From the NCBI GenBank assembly GCA_032173965.1, contig CM063290.1, forward strand, positions 10,875,501-10,939,500: a DNA stretch of 64,000 nucleotides, written 5' to 3'. Position numbers and translations under genes: made by a program. Every line of letters starts with the position of its first letter. Within the stretch, counting starts at the first letter, position 1. Below, in pieces: positions 1 to 12,620 of the stretch. Below the pieces are notes generated by a model. That model saw only the letters and a list, made by a program, of their open reading frames with translations, was not told the DNA's origin and did not search any database. Source of the stretch: Sitta carolinensis (taxonomy: Eukaryota; Chordata; Aves; Passeriformes; Sittidae).

Positions 1-832
1 GGCTTCAGCATTAAACCGGCAGCTGTGTGCAAAGTGCCAAATCAGTGCATCACAACGAGGGAACTTGATATGTAAACATCCTTGTCAGTAATTACCCCAG
101 TGCCTTCCAGAGAATTGCAGCGGCTTCGCTCCATTAGAGCCTCAGCTTCCTCGGGGCTGATCAGCAGACAGGGATGCTTCACAAAGCAGGGGTCAGTCTG
201 GTGCCCAATCCAAGGCCCAGGACACTTAACAGGAACAACCTCGCTGAATATTCAGTGTAGTACTAACAGAGCCATGGTGCTGTGTTGTGGTCCCTCTCAG
301 CACGGTCTTTGAGGATTTATCCATCTGTCCCCTGGGCTCTGGGCCGATACTACAGCAGACTGCACAGGAGAGAGGCTGGTTTTCCACAGCTGGATTCAGA
401 TATTGCTGCTCCCTTCTCAGACACTCCTTGGGAGGGGTCTAGCAGATAACAGGGATGGGCAGGATTCCATCACACAGACAGGGAATTGGACCTGGCTTTC
501 CTCTTCACTCCAGCAGGAACCAGGGGCTCCATGTGATCCACGTGGAGCTGCAAACACGTTCCAGGATCCCTGGGAAAAGTGCTGAGCGGCTGTCCCACGG
601 CCAGTGCTGAGCAGGGCAGGGTGAGCAGCACTGGGGGGATGCTGGCCGAGGCGCCAGGGCTCCGGCCAGGCTCCACCGGGAGCAGCCCCATGGACCAGCA
701 GTGCCAGCACGGCTCTGCCCAGGGCCTCCTCTGCCTCCTCTCCACCCTTTGGCTTTCACTGGATCATAAAAGCAAGGCCATCTAATCTATGTGTTCAGGG
801 AAGCCTTAAACAAAATTTAAAAACATTTCCTG

Positions 833-851
833 TTTTTTTTTTTTTTTTTTT
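833..851. repeat. Poly-T tract
   Basis: Nineteen consecutive T, followed by a T/G-rich stretch up to about 880. On the P3H2 sense strand it is poly-A. No retroposon body is recognisable beside it. Confidence 0.8.
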
Positions 852-3800
852 CTTTTTGGGTTTGTTTTTTGGGGTTTTTTTAATAATGGTTATTCCTGCT
901 CTGCTCTGATAAACAGGCGAAGGTTGCCAAGGACACCCAGTAAATCACACACATGCTCCGCTCCTCTCAGCTGAATATTTATAAATTTCCAAAGTGCTGA
1001 ACCTCTTCAAGCCATTCAGTTTCTGCTTTCATCTGTAATATGTATCTCAGTGCTTCTGAGATTTTCCTGCAGCTATCTTAAATTAACAAGGATCGGAAAC
1101 CAGGCTTCATCTGTAACCCTAAAGGTCAATCACATCATTTTGCTTCAACATGCCAAACAGACAAGACAAAAACAAACATATGAAGTTTCTCAAAGGAACG
1201 AGTGAAGAGCCCTCTCCCAAAGGAACGCAAAAGCCCTAAGTAAGAAGGATGATTTAAAGTAGTTATTTCTATCTGTCTAGATAGTTGTAACATATGCAAT
1301 GCCTGAGTGCAAGACACCCCAAGCTATGTAGATTTTCTATTTCCAAGAGATGATAAAAACATTCCTTACTACTTTATGAGAACGACACCACAAAAATTCT
1401 GCATTCAAATTTAAGTGCAGTTTTGCATATCTGAGGGGAGTTCAGCAGCCCCAGGTCAGGCAAAAGCAGTTTCTCCCCACTCCAGCTCACAATACCCATG
1501 CTATACTGCGAGTATACAGGAATCCCACCCCAGAGAACAGGGAGATCTTTACAGCCTGAAACCACTGGGGACACCAAATTGCAAGTTCCAGATGAAAAGC
1601 CACCGCACAGGACAGCCCGAATTTCACCAATGTGGGCAAGAGCGTGCACTGCATGTCCTGGGCTCCACGGGTGGCTCCACCTGGTACCACTCCTTGGGTT
1701 CAGTTCCCAAGGAGGCTATCAGCACTGGGACCCTGGGGGACCTGCCTTAGCTCTGAAAAGACAGCTTGCCACTCCCAGATATCCAGAGAGGTGGTGGGAT
1801 GTGCTCTAAACCTACATGTCAAGCATCCAGAACCAGAAAGGTGAAGGAAAATCTCCAGCTAATGAGAATGTCTGGTTCTGCCCCTGCTACTTGTGCTGCC
1901 CAACAGACTTTCACATTTCAAGGGAGCTGTCAAGAGGACAGATGAAGAGAAAAATACTGCCATTAACAGTTCTGAGCTATGGGTTTGAAAATCCAAGCAC
2001 ATCAAAATGATTGACAGTGAACTAAAGGGACTGCACACAGCTGGAAGTTTGAGTTTTCTTGCTCCTGCCAAGGCAGAAAAAAATCCAGAATCCCAAGGTA
2101 GCTTACAAAAGTCTCTTTCCCTAACATCCCCATTTCCATCTACATGTGACTAGTGGGGAGGAGTGGCTGTGTGTCACCACTCAGGGCCCACTCCTGAGCT
2201 CCAGACCCTGCACAGGGACTTGGACCACAGCTCCCACCAGCACTGCTCTGGCCCTCAGTGAAGAGAGCAAACCATGCTCCAGGTAAATGTGGACTATGGA
2301 TTTAAACTCCATGCTTGCAAGCTGTATTTTCTCAGCAGCTAAAAATAATCAAATATAACGCAGCATCATGAAAGCTTTTCCAGGGACCTCACTTTCTAGC
2401 CAGTATTCAACTCTCAAAATAACATCCCTCATATCTAATTCATGTACTGCTTCACTGCCTTTAATAGCACTTTACCCCAAACCTGCACTTTCTCTTCTGC
2501 CTAAAGCACTAATTTCCATTACCTCAAGAGGTATCAAATTCCAAATTTTTTGCTGCAGCTTCAGGTTTTCACACTCAGGTTACAGACACCTCATTAGCCT
2601 CCCCACATCTGGTTCAGGCTACAAGGTGTTTGTTCTGTGACACACCAGAATCAGTCAACACGACTGTCTGGTTACGTACAGGCTCCAAAATGTCTCATGT
2701 ATAAGAAAAAAAAATTAAATTAAGCAGATGGCCCACAGAGCACTGAGATTTGCAATTTTCTTCCTGGAAAACTTCTGGTAACCCCAGCTCCAAAAATAAT
2801 ACTAGGAATAGCCCTCCATGTGGGAAGGAAGAATTTTCTAAAAACCTTTGATCTCTGTGTTCCAGAGAAGGGAACTGACACATTAATCAGAATATATTGC
2901 TGAATGGGGTTACTCTCTCACACCACAGGGCAAAACCAAAGCGGGTATTAAAACATTGGTGTCCAGCTCCTGAAAGATATTTACTGTGTTGGGGTTTTTT
3001 TCTCCCAGGGACATTTTTTTCAATTAACAAAGCAGAAACATATCAGTTCAGCTCTTCTATAATCCCTACTATCATCTCTCCCATAAATCACTGCTCATCT
3101 CCTACTAAAATTTCTTCCTAACAGTTCTCACCCAGAATTTTATGCAGGTTTGCATTTGGCCTTTTTTATTATGTATGTATGATGAAAATTTCCAAATATA
3201 ATGGATTTATCCATGGCTACAAGCGTCACTTCACAGGTGTGCACATGGTGAGAACTTTGGTGGCTACAATGAAGCAATAAATCCAGGTAGTCAACACTCC
3301 AGAATAACCCTGAAGCATCCCAAAACTCTGCAGGATAAATGTCACTCACACACACCCCTCCCCTCCCACCTAGGTTTCACTGCAATCCAGAATTTAGAGG
3401 AGAAACACACACACCCTCCTTTCCATGACTTCTCACCACTCACAGAGGTCACCTGCAGAGGACACCCACACCTGTCCATCTCTTCCTTCACCTGATCAGT
3501 GTGAAGGGCCCTTGTCATCTAATTCCTCCTTTGGAGGAGGCTTCCTCATTTTGGAAACAGCATCTCCAGGCTCTCCCTGGCCCTTCTCCCCATCCTCCAG
3601 CAGCAGCAGAGCCAAGTGCACGGGCACAGGAGTACAGTGCTGAGCTCATGTCCCCTTCCCAAACTGCCTCTGTCTGTAGAGGCCACAAGCTGACAGCATT
3701 TGTTTGGATTCCATTCCTGGACAAGACCTTGCTTGAAGCATTTGATTCTCTCCGCTTCTTCCACTTTCCTTCTGTAACATGAAGCAATATTTTTTCCCCT

Positions 3801-6800
3801 ATAAAAACTGAAATTTGGAGCATACAACCTAAATTTTAAGGTATTTATAATTTTTGGTCCATGCACTCTCAGCATTACCCTGCCAAGCACTACTTGCTGC
3901 TGGGAAGGCTGACAAAATGTGATCAGCCATAAACAAGTGGCCTTTAACTTCACTATAGGATGGAAAATGGAAAAGGGAAAAAGGAAAAGGGAAAAAACAA
4001 CGGGTATCAAACACCTGTCACTTTTGCAGTGGTGTGGGATGATAACCCTGGCTCAGTGACAGCTCTCTCACAGACTGGTCTGCTGTTGTCTATCAGCAGT
4101 TTATGGCAAGTAGAAAGCCAGGAGGAAGGGAAGACAGGTTTTCAGCTCTCTTTGGAGATAACAGAGTGAGGGGGAAGGGTAGAAAATACATCTCCAGTTC
4201 TCCAAAGACAACTTTAGCCCAAGCAGCATGCATTCTGTGTGGCTTTATCCATTGACATGATCGCAACAGATATACATGTTGAGCTCCTTATTGATGCTTA
4301 CATCATGTTGAATATGAAGGGGTATAGGAAAGCAGAAAGTCTGCTACCCAGTTTGGATAGCTGGGATTTGGCACAGCTTTCTGACCTATATTAACTTTCC
4401 ATCCACTGGAGTACTACTTGGAGGAGATTGTTAACCACTGTTTTTGTATCCTGTGCTTCTAGTTTGTAAAACAAGTTAATTCACAAAGAATCTGAGTTAC
4501 GTCAGAAGAAGAGAATTATGAGAGACTTCCTCTGTCTGGATCTGATAATTCAATATCCAGTGCAGGGGAATTTGCTTATAAGTAAAACACTAAGGAACTA
4601 TTGTCTTCACCAGTAGCTGCAACTTCATGGGGCTGTGGAGCTGCTGTGGGGCTGGCTCAGAGCCCCTGCTCTGGCCTTATCCTGTTCACCAGCTCCCAGC
4701 AAGGCAGGAGGCTCCCTAAATGCCAGCTGCTTCCAGAGCAACACCCTGCAGTTCTGCCCCCGCCCTTTAGACCCGTCCCCATGAACCTGGCAGTGTTTTC
4801 CATCCTGACAGGCAGCAGCACCCAGAATCTCCCACATCTGCTGGCCTGGAGAGCACGTGTGGCCATTGCACTGCACACCATTACACAAGGGCTTAGCACC
4901 ATGAACTCTCCTGCCCTGGGAACTGGAGAATCCCACTAAACAACAGGAAGTATTAAATCAGCATCTCCTCTGGAAAAACACTGCAAGAAACCACCCACGG
5001 GACTCTTCTGCTCTTGCTCTTTTGGCCCCGAAACCACCTTCCTCAGCAAATGAACCTTCTCTGACAGGAAAAGCTGCCTTTGTCCATCCCATTGTCTCCA
5101 GAACATCTGCACACACTGTCAGTGTTCTCGGGCAGGCAGCATCCCCCCCAGCCTGTGCCTGGGACAGAAGGAAGAGCCTCCCTCAGCAGGAACAGCCCTT
5201 TCACAAGCACTCTCCTCCTTCCCTGCTGAGTTAACTCAGCCTTGGACCTACAAACACAAAGGCCACACCTGCCCCACCAATGACTGATTTCTGCAGAATG
5301 TAAGGGCTAGAGTAACTTGAAGAATGTGGGCTGCTCTTGCAAGCAGCCCATCTCACAAGAACATCAGCCCTGGCATTCCCACTGCAGGACACCAGCAGCA
5401 AGAAATGCCAAGTCTATGCCTTGGGGAAAGTGGAACCGAGTTAAATACACATCCAGCACAGTTGGGGCAGGGACAGGAGGCAAGAGAAAATTACTCTGGA
5501 AGGTCTGGTCCAGGAGGGAGGACTGAAAGCAGTTGGCTTTCTCAAGCTAGAATTGAAAACACAAAGGGGAGCTGAAAACACACTTCAGATGCAGGCTGAC
5601 ATATAAAAAGAAAGGTGATGAGGAATCATAGCCACTGGCTTAGTTTGTACCATGTAAAAATGTTTATCTAGGCATCAGGAAAAAGAATATCCAACTTCAA
5701 GGTAATTTTCCTTTGGGAATTCAGGATTCTCCTCAGGAGGATTTTAAAAACACATATAATAATCTGGCACGTACCTATCTCAAGCAGATGGCTGGACTAC
5801 ACAAGTTTTTTTAAATATCTCTCAAAGCAGTATTCACACAAGCCTATGATCTTTGAGAATTAATTACAATTTCTGAAAGATCTTGAGCACTTTTAATTCA
5901 GAAAATTTGCCAGCCAGATCATTTTCCACGGTTCTTAATGAACCACTGCAATTGCTAACAGCCTTCCATATTGAAAACAAACATCCTGTTTGTGCTCTGA
6001 ACGTGTTTTTCTGTCCTTCCTTGAGTGTCCAGTGCTGGCCACTCTTGGGGACCTTAACTGTAACTGGATACAGCTGCTCTCTGTGTCAGTTGCATAAAAA
6101 CAAAAACTGAAAGTAAACCTCCTCCTCCCCCAGTACCATTAATCCTGTGTTTTCTAGTGCACACAAATGTTATTAAAGAGTAACAGCAGCAATGACAAAA
6201 AGCCTGGGACAAACAGGTTTTCTCCCCAGAAAATCCAAATGCAGTTTCTGCACTGCACTGCACATCCACAGTCTGTTACTGCAAGAAGCTTCAAAGGAGC
6301 AGAATGGCAGGCAACAGTTTGTGACATATCTGGTATTGGGCTCGAGTTTATCTGGGAGGGATCTTAATTGAAACAGAAAATTCATAATTAAGATTGGAAT
6401 CCCTAACAACCTTCCCAGCACCCAAACAGGAAATTCCAGGTAGGAAACTCTTTCTCATCCAACTCTGCCTCCTTCTGAAATCAGAAGTCAAAGGAGCCCT
6501 GTGTTGGCTAGGCACATCTGATTTTGTGCTGCCCCTTGGCACCCAGTTGAACCCAATGGTATAGACATGGGAAAAGAGGTGAAAAAAAGCTGCTGGACTG
6601 ATATCATAGACATCTTTGAAAACAGAGCATAAGGAAATTAATCTGTAGAGCAAGATCAGTGTGTCAGGGGCAGGCAAGCAGCCACTGGTGCACCACTGCC
6701 TTCATCAGCCTTCTCAGCCGGTACCTCCAGCTGCTGCCTACTGCTCCCACCCAGGGCACTCATGAGCCTCGGATTGTTTCCTCATGCCTCATTTCAACTG

Positions 6801-6936
6801 AAGCATCTATTGCTTGAGAAGCATCAACAAGTCACTGGATGAAATTTACAAAAGCACTTGATGCCTTTCAGGATAAAAATAGCCAAAGGAAGCTGGGATT
6901 CATCCCAAAACACACTAGACAATCCACATTATTCAG

Positions 6937-7671
6937 ATGGGGCTATACCTGCCTCATTCCCAGTCCTCCACCTTCTCAAGCAAGATAAATGGCAAAGAAA
7001 ACAAAACAACACCCTCTAAACTTTCCTTCTGCAAGGATCCATTTTCCATGAGACTAGTCTGCCTTGGCTGTGAGCTGGAAAATAATAAACCAGAGCTCTG
7101 TTCTTTCTCAAGGGCCAAGATGAAGAAGCTGTGCAGAACCAAGAATGAAAAAGCCCATGACTCTCTACATTTTCCAGGCTCTGCTCCAGGCCGGCTGCTT
7201 ATAACTGAAGTTGTGAAAGAAGTACAGCGATTCTCTTCCCGGAAACAATTTTGGTCATATGTCACATTACAGGCATCTTCCAGCATCCTCCCCATCTGCC
7301 CTCCTGAATCAGCACCACAGCAAACTGCCAGCCCAGCAAGGCTTCCCACCTCTGAGTGCCACAGGAGCCAGCACACAGCCCAAAACGTGACAGTCAGAAA
7401 GTGTCTCAGAAAGTGTCCTGAGTCCCCAGGAATGAAGCAGGAAGCCAATCATCTCTGCAAGAAGCCAACACCAATGTTTGCCTTTGGAACTTCAATTCCT
7501 GCATGGAAAAGACATGAAAATCCAGGTCATTCCTCTGCTCTTTCCCTGAAGGATGAATCAAGTCCCTCAATTCTATTTTCAGCTGAAACCATAATGGGAG
7601 GTCTGCAAGGGTGGAAAAGCCTGGGCAGTCTGAGATGCAACCTCCTTCATGTCTGCACTGCATCTGTGTGA
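6937..7671 (+). other. 244-codon open frame in intron 1, probably chance
   Basis: An ATG-initiated frame of 244 codons lies on the strand opposite to P3H2, inside its intron 1. The predicted product is Ser/Lys/Pro-rich, with no signal peptide, transmembrane segment or family motif that I recognise. A frame of this size is about what 128 kb of two-strand noncoding sequence can yield by chance. I see no splice or promoter structure around it. Confidence 0.06.
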
Positions 7672-10600
7672 CTCAGCAAGCTGTGAGGGGGTAAGAGCAG
7701 CAAGCAAGAGCCTCCCCCTCCCCTTGCAAAAATGTGCACTTGTGGCACAGCCAGAGGCAGAGCAAGCAGTGTATTTGGAGGTGAAATAAAAATAGTTTCC
7801 TTATCTAGTAGATTACAGCAAGGCTTTCTCAGCAGGGAGTGTGAAATGTCAGCTGTCTCAGGGAAGCAGCTCTAGCACCACAGCTTTTATGGTGTCGTGG
7901 TTCGAATTTGAAATGTGAACATTTGAAATTTTTGAAATCTGAAATTTTACATATGGTAAAATTGTTTCCTGCATGTCACCCAGAGAGGGATCATGGGCCA
8001 ATGCCAGCATCTACTCAAAGACATGGCAAACTTCTTGGTAACATTAAGAAAAGACCAAGAGTGTGTCTCTTTGATCTCACCCATTCAGACGTGTGTATGC
8101 ACCAACAGTTGTTTCCCCCTCACACCCTACTTGTGGGTTTGGTTAGGTCTAACCAGAATTACAGGGTGGCCAAGAGTGGCTTTACTGATGAGCTTGACAG
8201 CATCTGGCGTGGGAAGGATATGAATTGCAGGTGTCAAATCACAACAACACCTTTAGAGAAAACATTCACAGCTTGCTAATGAAGAGGTAATTCTTGTCCC
8301 CCTGCCAACACACACAGCTCAGCCCCCCTTGTGGTGTGGTGAAGCCTCTTTCCTTCTGCAGTTACCTGCAATGAAAACGTGCAGAGCAAACCCTCCCACC
8401 TGCACAAGAGTTTCAATAGCTACACCACTGAAATTAATTTAAAAATTAAGAAAGGGATGGATTTCACATCACTGGAGAGGCTCATGCTCTCCAGAGCAGG
8501 GCAGAGTAGCCCTGTTGGTCCATATCCCACTGCCACCCTTCTGGCATACATTGCTTTTTTGGATTCTTTTTCTTAACATTTTCTAGTGCCTTTATATCTT
8601 TTCATCTTGCCAGGATGGTGAATGTCTGATGCCCAGCAGATTCTGACCACGGGCACAAACCAAGAGCAGGGAACACTCGTTCCTGATTTCACCTTGCTGA
8701 GCATGTACACTCTCAGTAATTTATTTACCACATCAGTGCAAGCACTGCAGGCTCCAGGAGAGGAACAAACTCCAAAAGTTTGTACACCTGTTACTGGCTC
8801 TGAGCATCCCATCCTCTAGCACAGAATCACACACTGGCTCTGTGCAGATTACATGTGAAAAAGTCATTAGTTACAGGGGGGAAAAAAAAGCCATAACCAC
8901 CATGAAAGAGGAAAGCTGTTAGATGGGGGTTTAGTGCTTATTCACTCAGCTGAGGTAAACTTCTTGCACAGCCAGAAGTAACAGCTTTTCTTTCTCAGCA
9001 CAGAGAAATCTTCTCATCTTCTTTTCTTGCTTCAACAACTTTGGATTGGATATGAGCAAGTAACATCAATCATTTGTAACTCATTGCTACCTTGCTGCTC
9101 AAGTAACAAATAATGTGATTAATGAAATTTTGAGGGAGAAAACAAAGGCTTTACTAAACACAAAACATCAGCTAAGCACTGTGAACTTTTCTTAAAATTC
9201 CCTAGAAATGAAAAGCAGCTGCCTGGCACCAATTCCCCCAGCAGCAGTAACTGCAGCATTTGGAGAAGCTCTGGGTGCTTCTGAAAATAGACATGATCTT
9301 GTGCCAAAGAAAATAATCCCTTAATTTTATAGGTGTCTGAATATAAAAAGGCTGAAAATGAGAGTGTCTGGGGAGGCAAATATAATGAACTGCCTAGTGT
9401 CTAAAAAGGTCTTTCCTTTTCCTCTCCAAGCATCAGCAGTGGAACTTGACTTGATTTAAACTGGTAACTTGTGGGGTTCAAATAATCACTTGATGTTCAG
9501 TTTGCCATCAATTTCAGTTTTGGAGCTCAGGCCACTCAAAAAAGAAAAAAGAAAAAAAAAAAGGCAAAAAATGTAATGGCTGCTGGCAGAGGTTTGCTTT
9601 AGTTTTTTAACAGGATATTTTAGTCTCTCTACATAGCAGTGGCATACACTGTCATTGTCTCCTTGGGTGAAACCAGATGAGATGAAAAGTTGGCAAAAAA
9701 ATTACATTTTTTAATTCCTGGATAACTCTTCTGATCTATGTTACAAGTAGCAGGAGCAGTCGGGGTAGAAGCAGCCTGGATGGGGCTCAGTGGTGAATGT
9801 GGGAAGGGGATGTTTGTGCTGAGGAGGACTTGTACCATTCTGGGGAGGGCTGAAGTTCCTCTGCCAGGAACACTGCCCCTAAGAGAAGGAGCAATAGAGA
9901 AATCTGACTGCTCACACCACAAAGCCCTGCTAAACCAATGGTGAATCAATGACTCAATACACAAGGCTCTGGAATAAATTTTAGAGAGAAAGCAGGGAAA
10001 AGTCTCACCAGAACACATCACGAAACTCTGAAGTTATTTAAAGCACAGAAAATATCAAGAATGGCCCATGAAACAGCAGCAGCTTGGGACAGGTCTGTCA
10101 TAAGCTACTCTAAGGAAAGCACTGAATATCCTAATTATGTTGAAAATTATACAGGTCACCTTCCATATTTAGTACAGAGTTGCACAGAGATAGCCAGAGG
10201 ACAGGGCACACTCTGACTTCTTTAGCATGATGCCACCCAGCTCCATATGCAGCCTTGGCCTTCTCCCCTGTTATTTAAACTACCATAAGCTGTGCTCTGC
10301 ATTCAAGGAAAAAGGCGGGGGAGGGACTGAATCCAGACCTTTGTGGGGAAGGTTTCAGTGAAAAGGCTGGCTGCTTTTCTGTGGTTACTGAGGTAATGAA
10401 ACTCCAACAGGAGCTTACACAATGTCAGAGTGGAAGAAATTCAAAGCATCTACGAGAAGGGTTTTAAGTTACTCAAAAGCCTTACTGATAGGGTTTCAGA
10501 GCCAGCTACTCTGCTTGGACACCAATGTGCAAGTGAACACATCTTTCCAAGCCACATGCAGCCAGGCTGCTCATACTCCCAGTCTTGTCCCAGCCATTCA

Positions 10601-12596
10601 TAAGCAGGAATGTAAAGCAGCAGGGCAAATCAAATATGACTTCATTCCTCTGGGGATATAAGCAAATGAGAACAAAGAAGCAAACAGTTACAAATTCAGG
10701 GTGCCATACTTTTGGCAAGTTTTCTTCTATTGGGGAAATAGGAAAGATTCAAGGAATGCAACTGTTACACTCGTTCTTAAAGCTCTCCACTTAGGAATGC
10801 TGGTGAGTGCACGTGCACAAGCAAGCTCCAAGAGCTCCCAAATTTACAAGCCTCCCTGGCCAGGTCAGTGGAAGATACCACACAGCAGTTTAACACACTA
10901 ACACTTGTGCAACTGGATACAAAGATGTATGTCTGGGGTAAAGCAGGGTTTGAGATACTGCATCCCATGCCAGAGAAATGTATCCTTGTTGCTAAGGCAA
11001 AGGCCAAAAGCTCTTGGAAAACCCTACTTTATAGTAGAAAAGATGTTTATGGACAGGCTAAGACACTCCCAGTTGCTAACGTGGGACCCATCAAAACACA
11101 AATCATTGTGAATTTTCTTCTGCAGCAATCCATGTCTCTAGTTCAATAAAGGAATATGTCTATGCTTGCTTCTGAAGACCAATGTCCTATTGCAAATATG
11201 AAATCTTCTACTATGAACTAGGAAAAAAAGTAATAATCAATTTTGGACATGTTTCAGTGATGTGAAAACCCAATGCACACTACCTGAGAATAACCCTGGT
11301 TTAACCTCTCTGCCTACATGGCCTGGAGGATGAGTCCCTCCTGAGGAATCCCCTGTGAGACAGTGCTGGCTCTTCCATACACCTGGCACACAGACTTTAG
11401 GGAGTGAGAGCAAAGCTACATTGCCTTCAAAATCTTCAAAAGTGACAAGCTGAGAGACATGAAGGGCAGCTGTTTGCTTTGTTCAGGGTTGAGACCCTGA
11501 GGGTATTTCCATCAGCTCCCTCTTTCCCAGCCACAGTCAGCCTGCTGGCTGCTTCAGCCCCAGCATGAGCTCTTTCTCCAGTTTTCTTCAGGAAGAAGTT
11601 CAAATCCAACCTTTTAGCAAGTTCCTCCTTTCAAAACAAACCAAACCAAACCCATCACTACTCACCCTCCTCAAACCCTAGTACAGGAAAGTGCCCCTCA
11701 ATATGACAGCATCCCCAGGACCTCCTTCTCCTGTCTGGCACAGGAATCTGTCATGCACATTTGATGCTGTGACTCCTTTCCCCGATCCCTTTGCCACTTC
11801 TCTTGCTTACATTTCTCTTTTGACTCTCCCATGGGTGGAAAACAAACCAAAATATGCTCCAGAGCTGAAATTTCGGTTCACCTCGTGAATTTGAAATCAA
11901 ACAGAATATCAGCTTTCCAAAACAAATCTCAGTGGATGTTGAAATAATTATTTTTCCAGCAATGATTTTTTGTTTGTTTGTTTAAAGTAAAGCAATATGA
12001 AAAACAGATAAAGTCTTGCTGGAAAGGGATAATCCCCCTCATCAACTCTCCTCAAACAGTGCAGCTGAGACAGGATGAGCTGTCAGCCCTGCTCAGCCCC
12101 ATGGCTGATGGGTCTGATTCTCCTTGCAGTAGCTCCTGGTGATTGTAGGGATCTTGCTGCTGAGGTTCACCAGAAAGAAATAGGGATGTGTGTACAAAAG
12201 ATTCACATGGTAAGCGATAGAATGGCATTTATGGCATTGGGCAGTGGTGTGACAGAGAGATGGGACTGGGTTTAGGACATTAGGACCTTTAAAACACTTC
12301 ACCCTTCATCCACAGCCAGATGCATCCTGTGAAATGAAAGCTGCTGCCCTTGGACAAGGCATCTGGCTTTCCACATTCAGTCCAGGTCCCAACCCGAAAA
12401 CGTTTTTAACTCAGGAACCACTCCAAAGAAAACCCTTGAGCCAAATTTCTTACAATGATCCTATCAGGCTTTGAAGGCCCAAAACAAGGAGAACTATTAT
12501 TCTGCAGCCTGGCAATAATTTCGGACTCCCACTCATCTGAAAAGCTCCATTTCCCCAGATCCCAGGGATATTATCAGGTTTTGAGGGCCCTTTAAA

Positions 12597-12620
12597 CAGC
12601 AGCAGCAGCAGGAGCAGCAG
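12597..12620. repeat. Short CAG trinucleotide tract
   Basis: An interrupted (CAG)n run with a single GGAG break, about eight triplets. It lies in intron 1 and reads CTG on the P3H2 sense strand. On the minus strand it produces a poly-leucine stretch in a chance ORF. Confidence 0.7.

Noticed and set aside
6937..7671. 244-codon plus-strand ORF in intron 1 as a gene
   Set aside because: The length is within chance expectation for the amount of sequence, and there is no domain, promoter or splice structure.
7892..7950. GGTTCGAATTT resembling a tRNA B-box, hinting at a tRNA or tRNA-derived SINE
   Set aside because: No A-box at the proper distance and no cloverleaf. The stretch is a GAAATTT-type low-complexity repeat.
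9771..9800. Possible CR1 piece (GGATGGGGCTCAGTGG)
   Set aside because: The match is about 10 bases, with no continuing similarity to CR1 on either side.
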